From Amycolatopsis sp. NBC_01488 (GTDB taxonomy: Bacteria > Actinomycetota > Actinomycetes > Mycobacteriales > Pseudonocardiaceae), in assembly GCF_036227105.1 (NCBI RefSeq), contig NZ_CP109434.1, positions 5,737,001 to 5,801,000 of the forward strand: a DNA stretch of 64,000 bases, in the 5' to 3' direction. Under the pieces are notes generated by a model. The model ran no database searches, was not told the DNA's origin, and saw nothing but the letters and a program-made list of their open reading frames with translations. A program made the position numbers and the translations under genes. Shown here piece after piece: positions 1 to 9,158 of the stretch (positions are counted from its first letter, which is position 1; each line of letters starts with the position of its first letter).

Positions 1-564
1 CAACGGCCGCTACAGCTGCCGGTCTACTCCCCGCTGTTGCGCGGATACGTCGACGATTCCGACGACCTGGGCGCTTTGCTGGTCCGGCACCTGACCACGC
101 AGGTGGACTTCGTCGCCGCGATCCGAGCCCTGCACGCCGAAGGGATGAGGACGGTCATCGAGTGCGGGCACAGCGGCCTTGGCAAGCTGGTGGAAGCCTG
201 CGTGCCCTCGGTCAGGGTCGTCGCACCGGCCGAGACACCCGAATCGAAGAACACTCCGGCCGCTCTTGCCTCCCCCCTCCCCGTGGCCGCGACGGCTTCG
301 AGCGTCGCGGAGGTGGCTGAGCGGCTTCGCATGTTGTACGCGACGGTACTGCAGTACCCCCTCGAAGCAGTCGAGCCTGAGGCCGATTTGGAGGCCGACC
401 TGGGCATCGACTCGCTCAAGCAGGCCGAGATGCTGGGCAGGGTCAGGGCGGAGTTCGGGCTGCCCGCCTCTGCCGGCGACGGGCGGCTGATCGCTCATGC
501 CACGCTGGCCGAGCTCGCGGGCACGGTCACGGCCATCCTGACCGCTGAGGAAGTGACGCGATGA
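1..564 (+). CDS. Polyketide synthase, C-terminal AT-ACP part (partial at left edge)
   Basis: The reading frame is open from base 1 and ends at TGA 562-564, so only the last 187 residues are in the window. The first ~65 residues look like the end of an acyltransferase domain (PVYSPLLRGY, then ...TVIECGHSGLGKLV). After a short Ala/Pro linker comes an acyl carrier protein with the phosphopantetheine site LGIDSLKQ (Ser at codon 412-414). The stop overlaps the next gene's start (ATGA, 561-564), so the two are translationally coupled subunits of one synthase. By family knowledge, AT loads the extender unit and ACP carries the growing chain. The KS partner of this subunit presumably lies left of the window. 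Confidence 0.85.
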   Translation, partial: QRPLQLPVYSPLLRGYVDDSDDLGALLVRHLTTQVDFVAAIRALHAEGMRTVIECGHSGLGKLVEACVPSVRVVAPAETPESKNTPAALASPLPVAATASSVAEVAERLRMLYATVLQYPLEAVEPEADLEADLGIDSLKQAEMLGRVRAEFGLPASAGDGRLIAHATLAELAGTVTAILTAEEVTR

Positions 565-3500
565 ACACGCGGGGGCATGTCATCGTCGGGGCAGGAGCGC
601 TCGCGCGGGAGATCATCGGTTCACTCGCCGCGGCCGGAGTCGAGGCCTCATCGGTGGCACCGGGGACGCCCGTCGCAGCCAACGCGGTGGCGGTGCACGT
701 CGCGGACCCGGCCACGTATCCGATGTCCGAGGTCTGCCGCGCGGCAGCGGTGGCCAAAAGCCCGATTGCGGTGATCGTCGCCGACACACGGACCGGCGCT
801 CCGGGGGATGGGGCTTCGCGCGGTGGTCCTGCCGCCGTGCGTGCTGCTGTCGAGCAGCTGGCAGGTGAAACCCGGGTCAATGCGATCGCCGTGGCCGGTC
901 CGAAGGACCGCGCGATCGGCGCCGAGGTGGCCGCGGCGCTGGTGTATTTGACCGATCCTCTCGCGGCCCCGCTCAGCGGCCAGTGCCTCACTGTGGACGC
1001 CGCACTGATCGGCCCGTCCGCCGGCACCAGCCCCGGGCCGGCCGAACCGGATGTTCATCTGCGCGGCACGGATTCGGACGTGGTCGCAGTAGTCGGGATG
1101 GGTCTCGTGCTGCCCAGGGCGGCTTCCCCGGATGAGTTCTGGAAGCTGCTGCACGGCGACCTCACCGTGTTCGGCGAGCCAGGCACGCGCATCGACCTCG
1201 ACCACGTCTGGTCGGCGGATCCCGACGAGGACGACCACACCTACTCACGGGTGTCGGGCTTCATGGTGCCCCACGGCAGTCCCGATCCCGATGAGGACTT
1301 CACCGAGCGCTGGTTGCGAAGCAGCATTGCCCAGGCCATGTCCACGGTGAACACATCGGCATCGCATCGACACCTGTTCGCCGTGGGCCTCACCGTCGGT
1401 GGCAGCCACCACTTGGAACAGAGCCTGGTCGTCCGGGAGGTGCGCAGGCTACTCGGCGACCGGTTCGACGCGGCGACCGAGCGGCGATTGCGCGACCTGT
1501 ACCCGCTAGCGACCGACTCTCCTGAGCGAATGCTGCCCTATCGCATCGCCCGGCGGGCGGCAGCAGACTTGCCTGCCGGCACCGAAGTCGTGGTATTGGA
1601 CGCCGCGTGTTCGTCGTCGCTCTACAGCATCGACATCGGGGCGCGGGTACTACGGGCGGGTGAGACTGACGTCGCGGTGTGTGGCGGTGCCTTCGCGCTG
1701 GGCGTGCAGAACCTCGTGCTGTTCTCGAAACTGCGCGGCCTGTCGCGCTCGGGCGAGGTTCGGCCGCTGGACTCCCGCGCCGACGGCGTGCTGTTCACAG
1801 ACAGTGCGGCCGTGCTCGTGCTCAAAACCCTGTCGCGTGCACGTACCGACGGCGACACCGTACTTGGCTATGTGACCGGCTTCGGTGGCTCGTCTGACGG
1901 CAAAGGGAAGGCCATCTACGCGCCGAACCCGGTGGGCCAGCGGATTGCGCTGCGCCGGGCGTGGGCCGCGGCGGGCGTAGCTCCAGCCGACATCGACTGG
2001 GTCATCGCGCACGCCACGGGCACACCCACCGGCGATCGGACGGAACTTTCCGTGCTCGGCGAGCTGGCCGGGTCAGGCGGCAGTTGGACGGTGTCGTCCA
2101 ACAAGTCGGTGGTCGGCCATCCCGGGTGGGCCGCGGGCGCGGTCTCCACCGTGCACGCACTGCTGGCACTGCGTCACGAGAGCATCCCCGCGCAACGACA
2201 CTTCAGCGGCCTGCCGGCCGGGCTTGGCCGCGACGTGCCCATCACCGTTCCCACCCTGGACATCCCGTGGCCGGCCGGGGACCGCCCGCGCACGGTCGCC
2301 ATCTCGGCCATGGGCTTCGGCGGGACCAACGGGCACCTGCTGATCAGCGACACTGTCCCGGCGACGCCTCCCGACGCTCGAGACGACGCCGCTGAAGTCA
2401 CCGAAGACCCCGTCGTCGTCGCCGGGTGGGCCACGCACCTGCCGGGTGGCCCCGACGACGAGCGAGTACGCGAGTGGCTGTGCGGCGGTCCCGCGAGCTG
2501 GCCCACGAGGTTTCCCGGAGACTACCCGTTGCCGTCTCCGGTGGACATGCGGCTCGCCCCGTCGGCGATCGCCGCGATGGATCTCAGCCAGGTGATCGCG
2601 GTCCGGTGCGCGGACGCGCTGGCTGCCGGCTGGTTCAGCGGTACCGGACTGGCCGAGCGGACCGCCGTGTTCGTCGGGCACAGCGGGCCGACGACGGCCG
2701 CGGTGCGCCGTGACACCCGCGCCTACCTCGCCGGCCTGGCGGCCCGCGGCGGCATCGACCGGTTCGATGACCTGGTCGCCGAGCCCGCCCGAACCGTGGT
2801 GCCCGCCGCGACCGAGGACTCCTATACCGGCCTGATGCCCAACATCGTCGCAGCCAGGATCGCCCAGCGGCTGGATCTGCACGGACCAAACATGTCACTC
2901 GACGCAGGCCTGGACTCGTTCACCTCGGCACTGGTCACGGCCACCCGATCGTTGCGCGACGGCGATACCGACCTCGCGTTCGTGGTCGGTGTCTCCGCGG
3001 CAGCCGAGCAAGCGGAACCGAGAGAAGGCCGCGAGTCGGCAGAGGGCGCCGCCGGCGTCGTCCTGACTCGTCGCAGCACCGCGACGAGTCATGATTTGCC
3101 CGAGCTGGCGACAGTCCATGTCGGCCGGCCGGGTGCCGGACACGCAGCGATCGGCCGAGACCGCGTGTACCACGGCGCGGAAGGTGCATTCGAGCTGCTG
3201 CAGGTACTGCACACGACCACCGGTCAGAGCGTCCTCGCCAACCAGCAGGACGACCGCACCCCGGCCGTCGTCGTCACCGTGGCAAAACAGAACGGCCGAA
3301 GCACCAGCCTGCGGGAAGAGCTCACTCGGCACGTCCTCGAGCTGTGGCCGGCCCCGGCTCGGCCGGAGCATCCGGAAATGCCGGCGATTCCGCCGAACTG
3401 CCTCGTTGTCACGGACAAGGCGGACGCGTTCGACCGGCAGTCCGCCACCGTGCTCGGGCTCGACACCGATGTTGCGCACGTCGACGCACTCGTGCGCGCG

Positions 3501-5681
3501 AGCGAGGCACAGCACGTCCGGATCGTGCTGACCGCGGGCGGGACGTTCGAGGAAGCGCTCACCGCCAATGACCTCGCCTTCGCTGTGATTCGGGCGATGG
3601 CCGGGCCGCTGGACGCGGGCGGGAGCCTCGGCGTGCTGCTGCTCGACGGCTTCGACGGCGAGGTGCCGCGCCCGGAGACCGGGCTCAGCACGGGGTTGCT
3701 GCGCAGCGTCGAGCAGGAACTGACCGGCTGCGCGGCCTTCGCCGTGATAACCGACTCCGACAACCTGTCGGCCGGGCTGGCCGCACTGGCCGCCGAAAGC
3801 GGGCACCATCGGCACCTTCCGGTCACCTACTTGCGTGCCGGCGCCCGCTACGAACTGGTACCAGTACCGCGCCCGGTGAACGAGGCCGATACGGAAGACA
3901 CTGTCTCCGGGATGGTCATGAACCCGGTGGTACTGGCCACCGGCGGCGCGCGGGGAATTACCGCTCGGCTGGTGAGCGAGCTGCTCACCGGTCGCTCCCC
4001 GCAAGGGGTCTGGCTGTTGGGTACGGCGCCGGAGCCAGACCCGAGCGCTCTGGTGGACCTGCCGGACAAGCCCGCCGCCCTTCGTGAGCTTATGGCCCGC
4101 TATCCCGGGGAGAAGCTGGCTTCACTCGACCGCCGCTTCAACGAGTCCGTGCGCGCCGCCGAGCGCGCCCGCACCATCCAGGACCTGCGCGTGCGGTTCG
4201 GTGAAGACCGCGTGCACTACCGTCGGTGCGACGTGCGTGACGGCGCCCAGGTAGCGGCGGTCATCGACGAGGTGGTCGACGCCGAGGGTCGTGTCGATGT
4301 CGTCGTGCACGGCGCCGGACTGCTCCACAGCACCGCCCTCATCCGGAAGACCCTCGATGACTACCGGCTCGTTCGTGACGTGAAGGTGCGTGGTGACCAC
4401 AACTTGCGCACAGCGCTGGCCACGCGGCCACCGGCGCTGTGGTGCGGACTGAGCTCCGTCGTTGCGTTCGTTGGAGTGCCGGGAGAAGGAGACTACCAGG
4501 CGGGCAACGAGTACCTGATGCTGTCGGCCGCCACCAGTCGGGCAGCGGGGCGCGACGAACTGGCCATCCTCTCCGGGCTGTGGGTGGAATCGGGTATTGC
4601 GTCCGGTTACGCCACCGGGTCGTCGTTCACTTCGGGCCTGACCGGCCTCACGCCCCTCACCGACGGGCAAGGCACGGAGTTGTTCCGCGACGAACTGGCC
4701 GGGCGGCACGACCTCGGTGGAGCGCTAGCCGCGACCTGGCTCGGCGAGGCGGAATGGTCGACGCTGCACCGCCGCGCTCCCGGTTTGCGTCACCGGGCGA
4801 GCACTCGACCGCCGGTGTTCCTCACCTCGCCGCCCGACACTGACGGCGCCACGGCCACGTGGCGGTGCGTGCTGGACGTGGTCGAGCACCCTTGGTTACT
4901 CGACCACCTTGTTGACGAGCGTCCGACCGTTCCGGCCACGGTCATGCTGCAAATCGCCGCGGAAGCCGCGACCGCAATCAGTCCCGGGTTGGTGCCTGTT
5001 CGCTTCGCCGACGTCGTGCTGTCGGCGTTCATCCGCGCGCCTCGCGCATCCTGGCCACGTCACCTCGTGGTCACTGCCACCCGGGACGGCGACGTGATCC
5101 GCGTGTGCCTCAACAGCGCGCCGCCAGGACGCGTGCCCGCTCGCGAACACGCGCGAATGACCGTGCACCTTGCTGCGGAGTACACACCCGCCCCCCGGGT
5201 TACGGTAGCGAGGCCACTTGGCATCCCGGTGCCGGATGTCTATCAACTCGGTGGCTCCCTTCACTTGCAGGGAGTTTTCGGTGGCCTGCGCGACGCCAGG
5301 TTGCATGAGGACGGCGGTTCGGCACGATTCGGGATGTCCCGTCACGCAACGCGGTTGGACGACTTCACCGTGCCGAGCGTTGCTCTGGACGCATTGTTGC
5401 GTACCTCCGTGCTTGACGGTCAAGATTCGGAAACGATCACGGCTGTCGTGCCGACCGCTATTTCCATGATCGACATTCACGCCGCGGGAAACGACCGGGA
5501 CTGGAGCAATCGATGCGGTGGCGACGTCGCGTTGCGGTATTATTCAGCTGGCGATAGTGGGTCTAATGAAGGTGTGGCAATGTTGCCGAATGGGACCGTT
5601 TTGGCGCGCTTCTGCGGACTTTCATCCGTTTCGAAAGGGTCTGTGAAATTTGACCGGCAAACGGGGATGGTGGCGAGGTAA
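561..5681 (+). CDS. Type I PKS, SDR-like/KS/CLF/KR/DH (PUFA or glycolipid-synthase type)
   Basis: A 1706-residue multidomain synthase. Residues 1-155 look like a degenerate short-chain dehydrogenase: a GAGALA nucleotide-binding-like loop and a C-terminal RVNAIAV...GQCLTVD piece, but no YxxxK. Residues ~172-600 are a ketosynthase with Cys350 (DAACSSS), His484 (HATGTPTGD) and His520 (VGHPGWAAG). Residues ~610-900 are a second KS fold in which the active-site Cys is replaced by Leu784 (LDAGLDS), the mark of a chain-length factor. A ketoreductase follows (~900-1350; TGGARGI near 1127, Tyr1312 in GDYQAGN), then a PfaC/FabA-like hot-dog dehydratase (~1430-1690; His1443 in EHPWLLDH). The KS-CLF pairing inside one chain resembles PfaC and HglE-type synthases making fully iterated chains. 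Product unknown. Starts in the ATGA overlap with the AT-ACP subunit. Confidence 0.85.
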   Translation: MNTRGHVIVGAGALAREIIGSLAAAGVEASSVAPGTPVAANAVAVHVADPATYPMSEVCRAAAVAKSPIAVIVADTRTGAPGDGASRGGPAAVRAAVEQLAGETRVNAIAVAGPKDRAIGAEVAAALVYLTDPLAAPLSGQCLTVDAALIGPSAGTSPGPAEPDVHLRGTDSDVVAVVGMGLVLPRAASPDEFWKLLHGDLTVFGEPGTRIDLDHVWSADPDEDDHTYSRVSGFMVPHGSPDPDEDFTERWLRSSIAQAMSTVNTSASHRHLFAVGLTVGGSHHLEQSLVVREVRRLLGDRFDAATERRLRDLYPLATDSPERMLPYRIARRAAADLPAGTEVVVLDAACSSSLYSIDIGARVLRAGETDVAVCGGAFALGVQNLVLFSKLRGLSRSGEVRPLDSRADGVLFTDSAAVLVLKTLSRARTDGDTVLGYVTGFGGSSDGKGKAIYAPNPVGQRIALRRAWAAAGVAPADIDWVIAHATGTPTGDRTELSVLGELAGSGGSWTVSSNKSVVGHPGWAAGAVSTVHALLALRHESIPAQRHFSGLPAGLGRDVPITVPTLDIPWPAGDRPRTVAISAMGFGGTNGHLLISDTVPATPPDARDDAAEVTEDPVVVAGWATHLPGGPDDERVREWLCGGPASWPTRFPGDYPLPSPVDMRLAPSAIAAMDLSQVIAVRCADALAAGWFSGTGLAERTAVFVGHSGPTTAAVRRDTRAYLAGLAARGGIDRFDDLVAEPARTVVPAATEDSYTGLMPNIVAARIAQRLDLHGPNMSLDAGLDSFTSALVTATRSLRDGDTDLAFVVGVSAAAEQAEPREGRESAEGAAGVVLTRRSTATSHDLPELATVHVGRPGAGHAAIGRDRVYHGAEGAFELLQVLHTTTGQSVLANQQDDRTPAVVVTVAKQNGRSTSLREELTRHVLELWPAPARPEHPEMPAIPPNCLVVTDKADAFDRQSATVLGLDTDVAHVDALVRASEAQHVRIVLTAGGTFEEALTANDLAFAVIRAMAGPLDAGGSLGVLLLDGFDGEVPRPETGLSTGLLRSVEQELTGCAAFAVITDSDNLSAGLAALAAESGHHRHLPVTYLRAGARYELVPVPRPVNEADTEDTVSGMVMNPVVLATGGARGITARLVSELLTGRSPQGVWLLGTAPEPDPSALVDLPDKPAALRELMARYPGEKLASLDRRFNESVRAAERARTIQDLRVRFGEDRVHYRRCDVRDGAQVAAVIDEVVDAEGRVDVVVHGAGLLHSTALIRKTLDDYRLVRDVKVRGDHNLRTALATRPPALWCGLSSVVAFVGVPGEGDYQAGNEYLMLSAATSRAAGRDELAILSGLWVESGIASGYATGSSFTSGLTGLTPLTDGQGTELFRDELAGRHDLGGALAATWLGEAEWSTLHRRAPGLRHRASTRPPVFLTSPPDTDGATATWRCVLDVVEHPWLLDHLVDERPTVPATVMLQIAAEAATAISPGLVPVRFADVVLSAFIRAPRASWPRHLVVTATRDGDVIRVCLNSAPPGRVPAREHARMTVHLAAEYTPAPRVTVARPLGIPVPDVYQLGGSLHLQGVFGGLRDARLHEDGGSARFGMSRHATRLDDFTVPSVALDALLRTSVLDGQDSETITAVVPTAISMIDIHAAGNDRDWSNRCGGDVALRYYSAGDSGSNEGVAMLPNGTVLARFCGLSSVSKGSVKFDRQTGMVAR

Positions 5682-5713
5682 TCCACTTGGGCGTGCACTC
5701 ATGATCGCTGCCG

Positions 5714-6451
5714 TCAGCGAATCCTGGAGGCTGTCCTGATTAGCAAATCACTGAGTTCGCAGGGCATGGTGATCATGCATTCATGGCCGGTGGGCAACGA
5801 CCATACCTGCGACGGAGAGCCGTTGGGCTGTAGTTCTGGGACGGGTGGCAGAATTGTGACTTTCGCGTTCACGTCGATACAACGGATGTGCGTTCGTGGA
5901 ATCGACTTTGCAGCTGGGTTGTCCAACTGCTTCGGTTGTTGGAAGGACCGCGCGGGGTGATCGGAGAGTAATGTGCGCAGCCAGGCGATATCGGCAGGCG
6001 CGACGACCCCGAGTAGGCCAACCGGTGGCGGCTGCTCTGAGGGTGGTGGAATGCGCCACGGGTTCGCGGACTTTGCGGCGAGGTCGATCAACCTCTGCAA
6101 CCTCGGTAGGGCGTCGATCGCGGTTTCGCCATCCTTCGGGGCAGTTGAGTCGACGTACACCAAGTGCGCAATGCTTTCTGGCACCAGGTTGGCGGCGGCC
6201 GAGATGACTCCGCCTCCGTAGCTGTGTCCCACGAGTACCACGTCTTCGAGATCGCCTTTGTCGATCAGCCTGACCACGTCGTCTACGTGCGTGTCGAGCC
6301 CCACTTCCGGGGTGAGCAGGTGAGCCCGGTCTCCGGTGCCTGTAAGTGACGGCGCAATCACGCTATGGCCAGCGGACTCGAGAAGCGGTACCACTCGATC
6401 CCAGCATCGACCGCTGTGCCAAGCACCGTGCACCAGCAAAAACGTCGGCAT
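5714..6451 (-). CDS. Alpha/beta hydrolase (esterase/salicylate-esterase-like)
   Basis: A 245-residue alpha/beta hydrolase. Visible motifs are the HG oxyanion segment (FLLVHGAWHSG), the nucleophile elbow GHSYGGG, an Asp after a strand (VYVDSTAPKDG), and a late Trp-SLPTGHECM segment carrying the likely catalytic His. The layout is that of the short MenH/RsbQ/salicylate-esterase-like hydrolases. The chosen ATG at 6451 has AGAGAGG upstream and begins directly with MPTFLLVHG; an earlier ATG at 6532 would add 27 residues of non-family sequence without a ribosome site. It converges on the PKS gene with 32 bp between the stops, so a role in product release or tailoring is possible but only inferred. 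Confidence 0.85.
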   Translation of the reverse strand: MPTFLLVHGAWHSGRCWDRVVPLLESAGHSVIAPSLTGTGDRAHLLTPEVGLDTHVDDVVRLIDKGDLEDVVLVGHSYGGGVISAAANLVPESIAHLVYVDSTAPKDGETAIDALPRLQRLIDLAAKSANPWRIPPPSEQPPPVGLLGVVAPADIAWLRTLLSDHPARSFQQPKQLDNPAAKSIPRTHIRCIDVNAKVTILPPVPELQPNGSPSQVWSLPTGHECMITMPCELSDLLIRTASRIR

Positions 6452-6685
6452 GGTCGAGGTGACCTCTCTCTTGCGATTGAAGACGGATGGGTAATTGATA
6501 CCGCGCGTTGGAGGCAGGGCGCTCTTTGACATTTAGGATCATCGTGCCACACCTGCCACATCTCGAATCTTGGCGGTGAAGAGCCGACAGTGCTCCACCA
6601 CCAAGGGCTTCCGGCCTGTGTTCTCGATTCAGGCGAAGGGTTCGGCCGATGATGACGTTGGGTTCCGGGAAGAGGCGGGGTCGCC

Positions 6686-6709
6686 CTAGTGTCCTGCGCC
6701 TGAAATTCG
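6686..6709. repeat. IS630 terminal inverted repeat (transposase 3' side)
   Basis: 24 bases identical to the reverse complement of 7801-7824. The transposase stop codon (TAG, read on the minus strand) sits on bases 6688-6686, that is, on the target-site TA plus the neighbouring G. Confidence 0.9.
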
Positions 6710-7777
6710 TTGGCAATATCGTGCGAGCGAGTCGATGATCTCCTCGGCGGTCTTGCGCCAGACGAACGGGCGGGGGTCTTCGTTCCAGCCCTTGATCCAC
6801 TCGCGGATGTCCTTCTCCAGCGCCGCAACGCTTCTGTGGACGCCGCGACGGATCAGCTGATCGGTGAGGAACGCGAACCACCGCTCAACCTGGTTGATCC
6901 AGCTGGACCCGGTCGGAGTGAAGTGCATATGCACCCTGGGATGTTTGGCCAGCCACGCCTTGATCGCCGGAGTTTTGTGGGTCCCGTAGTTGTCGCAGAT
7001 CAGATGGATGTCCAGCCCTTCAGGCACGGTCTTGTCGATCGTGGTCAAGAACTTCTTGAACTCGGCGGCCCGGTGCCGGCGGTGCAGTTCGCTGATCACG
7101 GTGCCGTCGGCGGTGTTGAACGCCGCGAACAGAGTGGTGATGCCGTGACGGACATAGTCGTGGCTGCGCCGCTCAGGCATGCCCGGCATCATCGGCAGCA
7201 CCAGCTGGGATCGGTCCAAGGCTTGGACCTGGCTCTTCTCGTCGGTGCACAGCACCACCGCCCGCTCCGGCGGGTGGTGATACAACCCGACCACGTCGAC
7301 GACCTTGTCCACGAACAACGGATCGGTAGACAGCTTGAAGGTGTCGGCCAGGTGCGGCTTGAGTCCGAAGTCTTGCCAGATCCGCCCGATCGTCGAGCGC
7401 GACAATCCGGACCGTTCAGCCATCGACGCGCGTGACCAGTGCGTGGCGTTGCGGGGCGTCTGTTCCAGGGTTGTCACGATCACGTCCTCGACCTTGTCCA
7501 GCGTGATCGACGGTGGCCGGCCCGGCCGGTCCTCATCGACCAGCCCGTCCAATCGCTGAGCGACGAACCGGGAACGCCACTTTCCCACCGTCATCCGATG
7601 GATCCCGAGCCGATCCGCGACCTCGGTGTTGGACCAGCCTTCCGCGCAGGCCAGCACAATCCGACACCGCAACGCCAACGCTTGTGCCGACTTCGCCCGC
7701 CGCTCCCACCGCAGCAACGTCGCGCGCTCATCATCGCTGAGGACCAGCTCGACCTTGGACCGTCCACGACCCACCAT
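6686..7777 (-). CDS. IS630-family transposase
   Basis: A 363-residue transposase. The N-terminus has a homeodomain-like helix-turn-helix (EGWSNTEVADRLGIHRMTVG) that binds the terminal repeats. The catalytic DDE triad is visible as VVLCTDEKSQ, ICDNYGTHKT and NQVERWF, the last being a hallmark of IS630. Length and order are normal for the family, and no frameshift or internal stop is seen, so it may be active. The start at ATG 7777 is preceded by TAGGGT and 6 bp. The frame reads through the whole terminal repeat and ends only in the target-site duplication. Confidence 0.95.
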   Translation of the reverse strand: MVGRGRSKVELVLSDDERATLLRWERRAKSAQALALRCRIVLACAEGWSNTEVADRLGIHRMTVGKWRSRFVAQRLDGLVDEDRPGRPPSITLDKVEDVIVTTLEQTPRNATHWSRASMAERSGLSRSTIGRIWQDFGLKPHLADTFKLSTDPLFVDKVVDVVGLYHHPPERAVVLCTDEKSQVQALDRSQLVLPMMPGMPERRSHDYVRHGITTLFAAFNTADGTVISELHRRHRAAEFKKFLTTIDKTVPEGLDIHLICDNYGTHKTPAIKAWLAKHPRVHMHFTPTGSSWINQVERWFAFLTDQLIRRGVHRSVAALEKDIREWIKGWNEDPRPFVWRKTAEEIIDSLARYCQRISGAGH

Positions 7778-7823
7778 CGCCGCACCCTACAATTAGATAG
7801 CGAATTTCAGGCGCAGGACACTA
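6687..7823 (-). mobile_element. IS630-family insertion sequence with TA target duplication
   Basis: The element is about 1.13 kb with one transposase gene. It is bounded by perfectly matching 24-bp inverted sequences (6686-6709 and 7801-7824, beginning CTAGTGTCCTGCGCC). IS630/Tc1-mariner elements duplicate a TA dinucleotide: TA stands at 6687-6688 and at 7822-7823, outside the GTGTCC/GGACAC ends. The identical ends, intact transposase and clean duplication indicate a fairly recent insertion into an already degraded island. Confidence 0.9.
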
Positions 7824-7824
7824 G
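7801..7824. repeat. IS630 terminal inverted repeat (transposase 5' side)
   Basis: Reverse-complement match of 6686-6709. It lies 23 bases upstream of the transposase start and next to the TAGGGT that may be the transposase -10 element (7787-7782 region). Confidence 0.9.
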
Positions 7825-8207
7825 CGGTGCCCCAGCGGGCAACGGTGGTCGGCCGATGTCGAACCAGCCGGCGATGTCCACCATGCCGATGTAGCGGTAG
7901 GTCGTTTCTGGTTCGTCAGGAGGACTGTCGGTGACCTTGCGCTGTCCGTCGCCCACCTGACGAAACTAGCAGAAATTTGCTCTGCGATCTGGGCATCTAC
8001 GCCGCCGTGTTCCGGGGTCAGCGCGACGAGCACGCCTCGGAGAACGCTTACCTAAGGTGCATCTCGGCCTTCTGCCGCGCGGACTCGACGGTCACCTTGA
8101 CTTTGAGCCCTGAGCGCGGGTCATTCGTCAAAGGCTATCGCGCCGACGGCGTGTGGTGATCGACGAAGCGCAGGCGCACGCTGATGCCGATCGATGAGGA
8201 GGTTGCG

Positions 8208-9158
8208 TTGAGGCAAGTGGTGGTCTACAAACCGTGCGGCTGTAAGGCGCGAGGAGAAGACGGCGGGTGAGCCAGGCGACCGGTGTCTTCGGTTGGCTGA
8301 GCGGGGTCACGGAGTTGGTATTTCTCCCTGGAGCTGTCGTGTGGTCGGGACGGCCGGCGGCATCGGGTGCGTCGTGGCGGCTTCCGGTCTCGTGCGGCCG
8401 CGGAGCAGGCGCGGGCGTATCTGCTCCAAGCCGATGTCGGTCCGGGGCGGACCGCGGTGACGGCGGGGCAGTGGTTGGACACCTGGCTCGAGATGCGCCA
8501 GACCCTGAGCTTCAACACCCGCAGGTTGTACACCCAGCAAGTGAACGACTACCTGAAGCCGTACCTCGGGAGTGTGCCACTGCGGTCGTGCACCGTGGCG
8601 CGGGTGCAGGCGATGTTCGTGGCGTTGGCCCGGGGGAACGCGACACGTGAACGGCAGCTGTCGTCGGGCCACGTTCGTGCGGATCCGGGGACACTGGATG
8701 CGGCTTTGAACGGCGCGATCCGGGTTGGGTTGATCGAGCGGAACCCGGCGCACCTGCCGGCGCACCTGGTGGAGCTGCCGCCGGGGCGGCGGCCACGCGC
8801 GGTGGTGTGGACCGAGGCACGGGTCGCGCACTGGCGAGCCACCGGTGAGCGTCCGCCGGTGGCGGTGTAGACCACCCAGCAGACGGGCGAGTTCCTGGGG
8901 CGCACGCGCGTCGCCATCCAAAGTATGAGTTGCATCTGGGTAGTCGCGTTGCTCGGATTGCGGCGCGGCGAGGCGTCCGGCCTGCGCTGGTGCGACCTCG
9001 ACGCTGCGCTCGTGCACGTGTCACACTAGGTCCAGGACCGGGGTGGCCGCACGGTGGTGTGCCCGCCGAAGACTGAAACGAGCGTCCGCACCTTGGCGCT
9101 GGATCATGGCTTGGTGGTCGCGCCGCGGGTGGGTTGCAGCCGGGAATCAATCTCGTGA
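8208..9158 (+). pseudogene. Tyrosine recombinase (integrase), decayed
   Basis: The remnant starts at TTG 8208, with AGGAGG five bases upstream, as QVVVYKPCGCK, the usual opening of actinomycete site-specific integrases. Near 8250 and 8315 the frame shifts (+1, then back), giving EKTAGEPGDRCLRLAERGHG and then WYFSLELSCGRDG. The Arm/core-binding domain then runs intact from 8316 (TAGQWLDTWLEMRQTLSFNT). TAG stops interrupt the frame at 8868-8870 (where Trp is expected) and after VHVSH near 9030. The start of the catalytic domain survives (LLGLRRGEASGLRWCDLD), but the remaining catalytic Arg/His/Tyr motifs are missing. Sitting beside a tRNA 3' end fits an island integrase. Confidence 0.8.

Larger units (their letters stand above)
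6452..7956 (-). pseudogene. Small ORF split by the IS630 element
   Basis: If the insertion and one TA copy are removed, a single minus-strand frame runs from GTG 7956 through the 7824/6686 junction and on to about 6540. The GTG is preceded by TAGTTT and 6 bp, a leaderless-start arrangement. The first 43 residues contain TTYRYIGMVDIAGWFDIG; the part after the junction begins LGRPRLFPEPNVIIGRTL. I do not recognise the family. The 3' limit is uncertain because the frame runs on into the hydrolase gene. The continuity of frame across the element is what suggests a once-functional gene. Confidence 0.4.
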
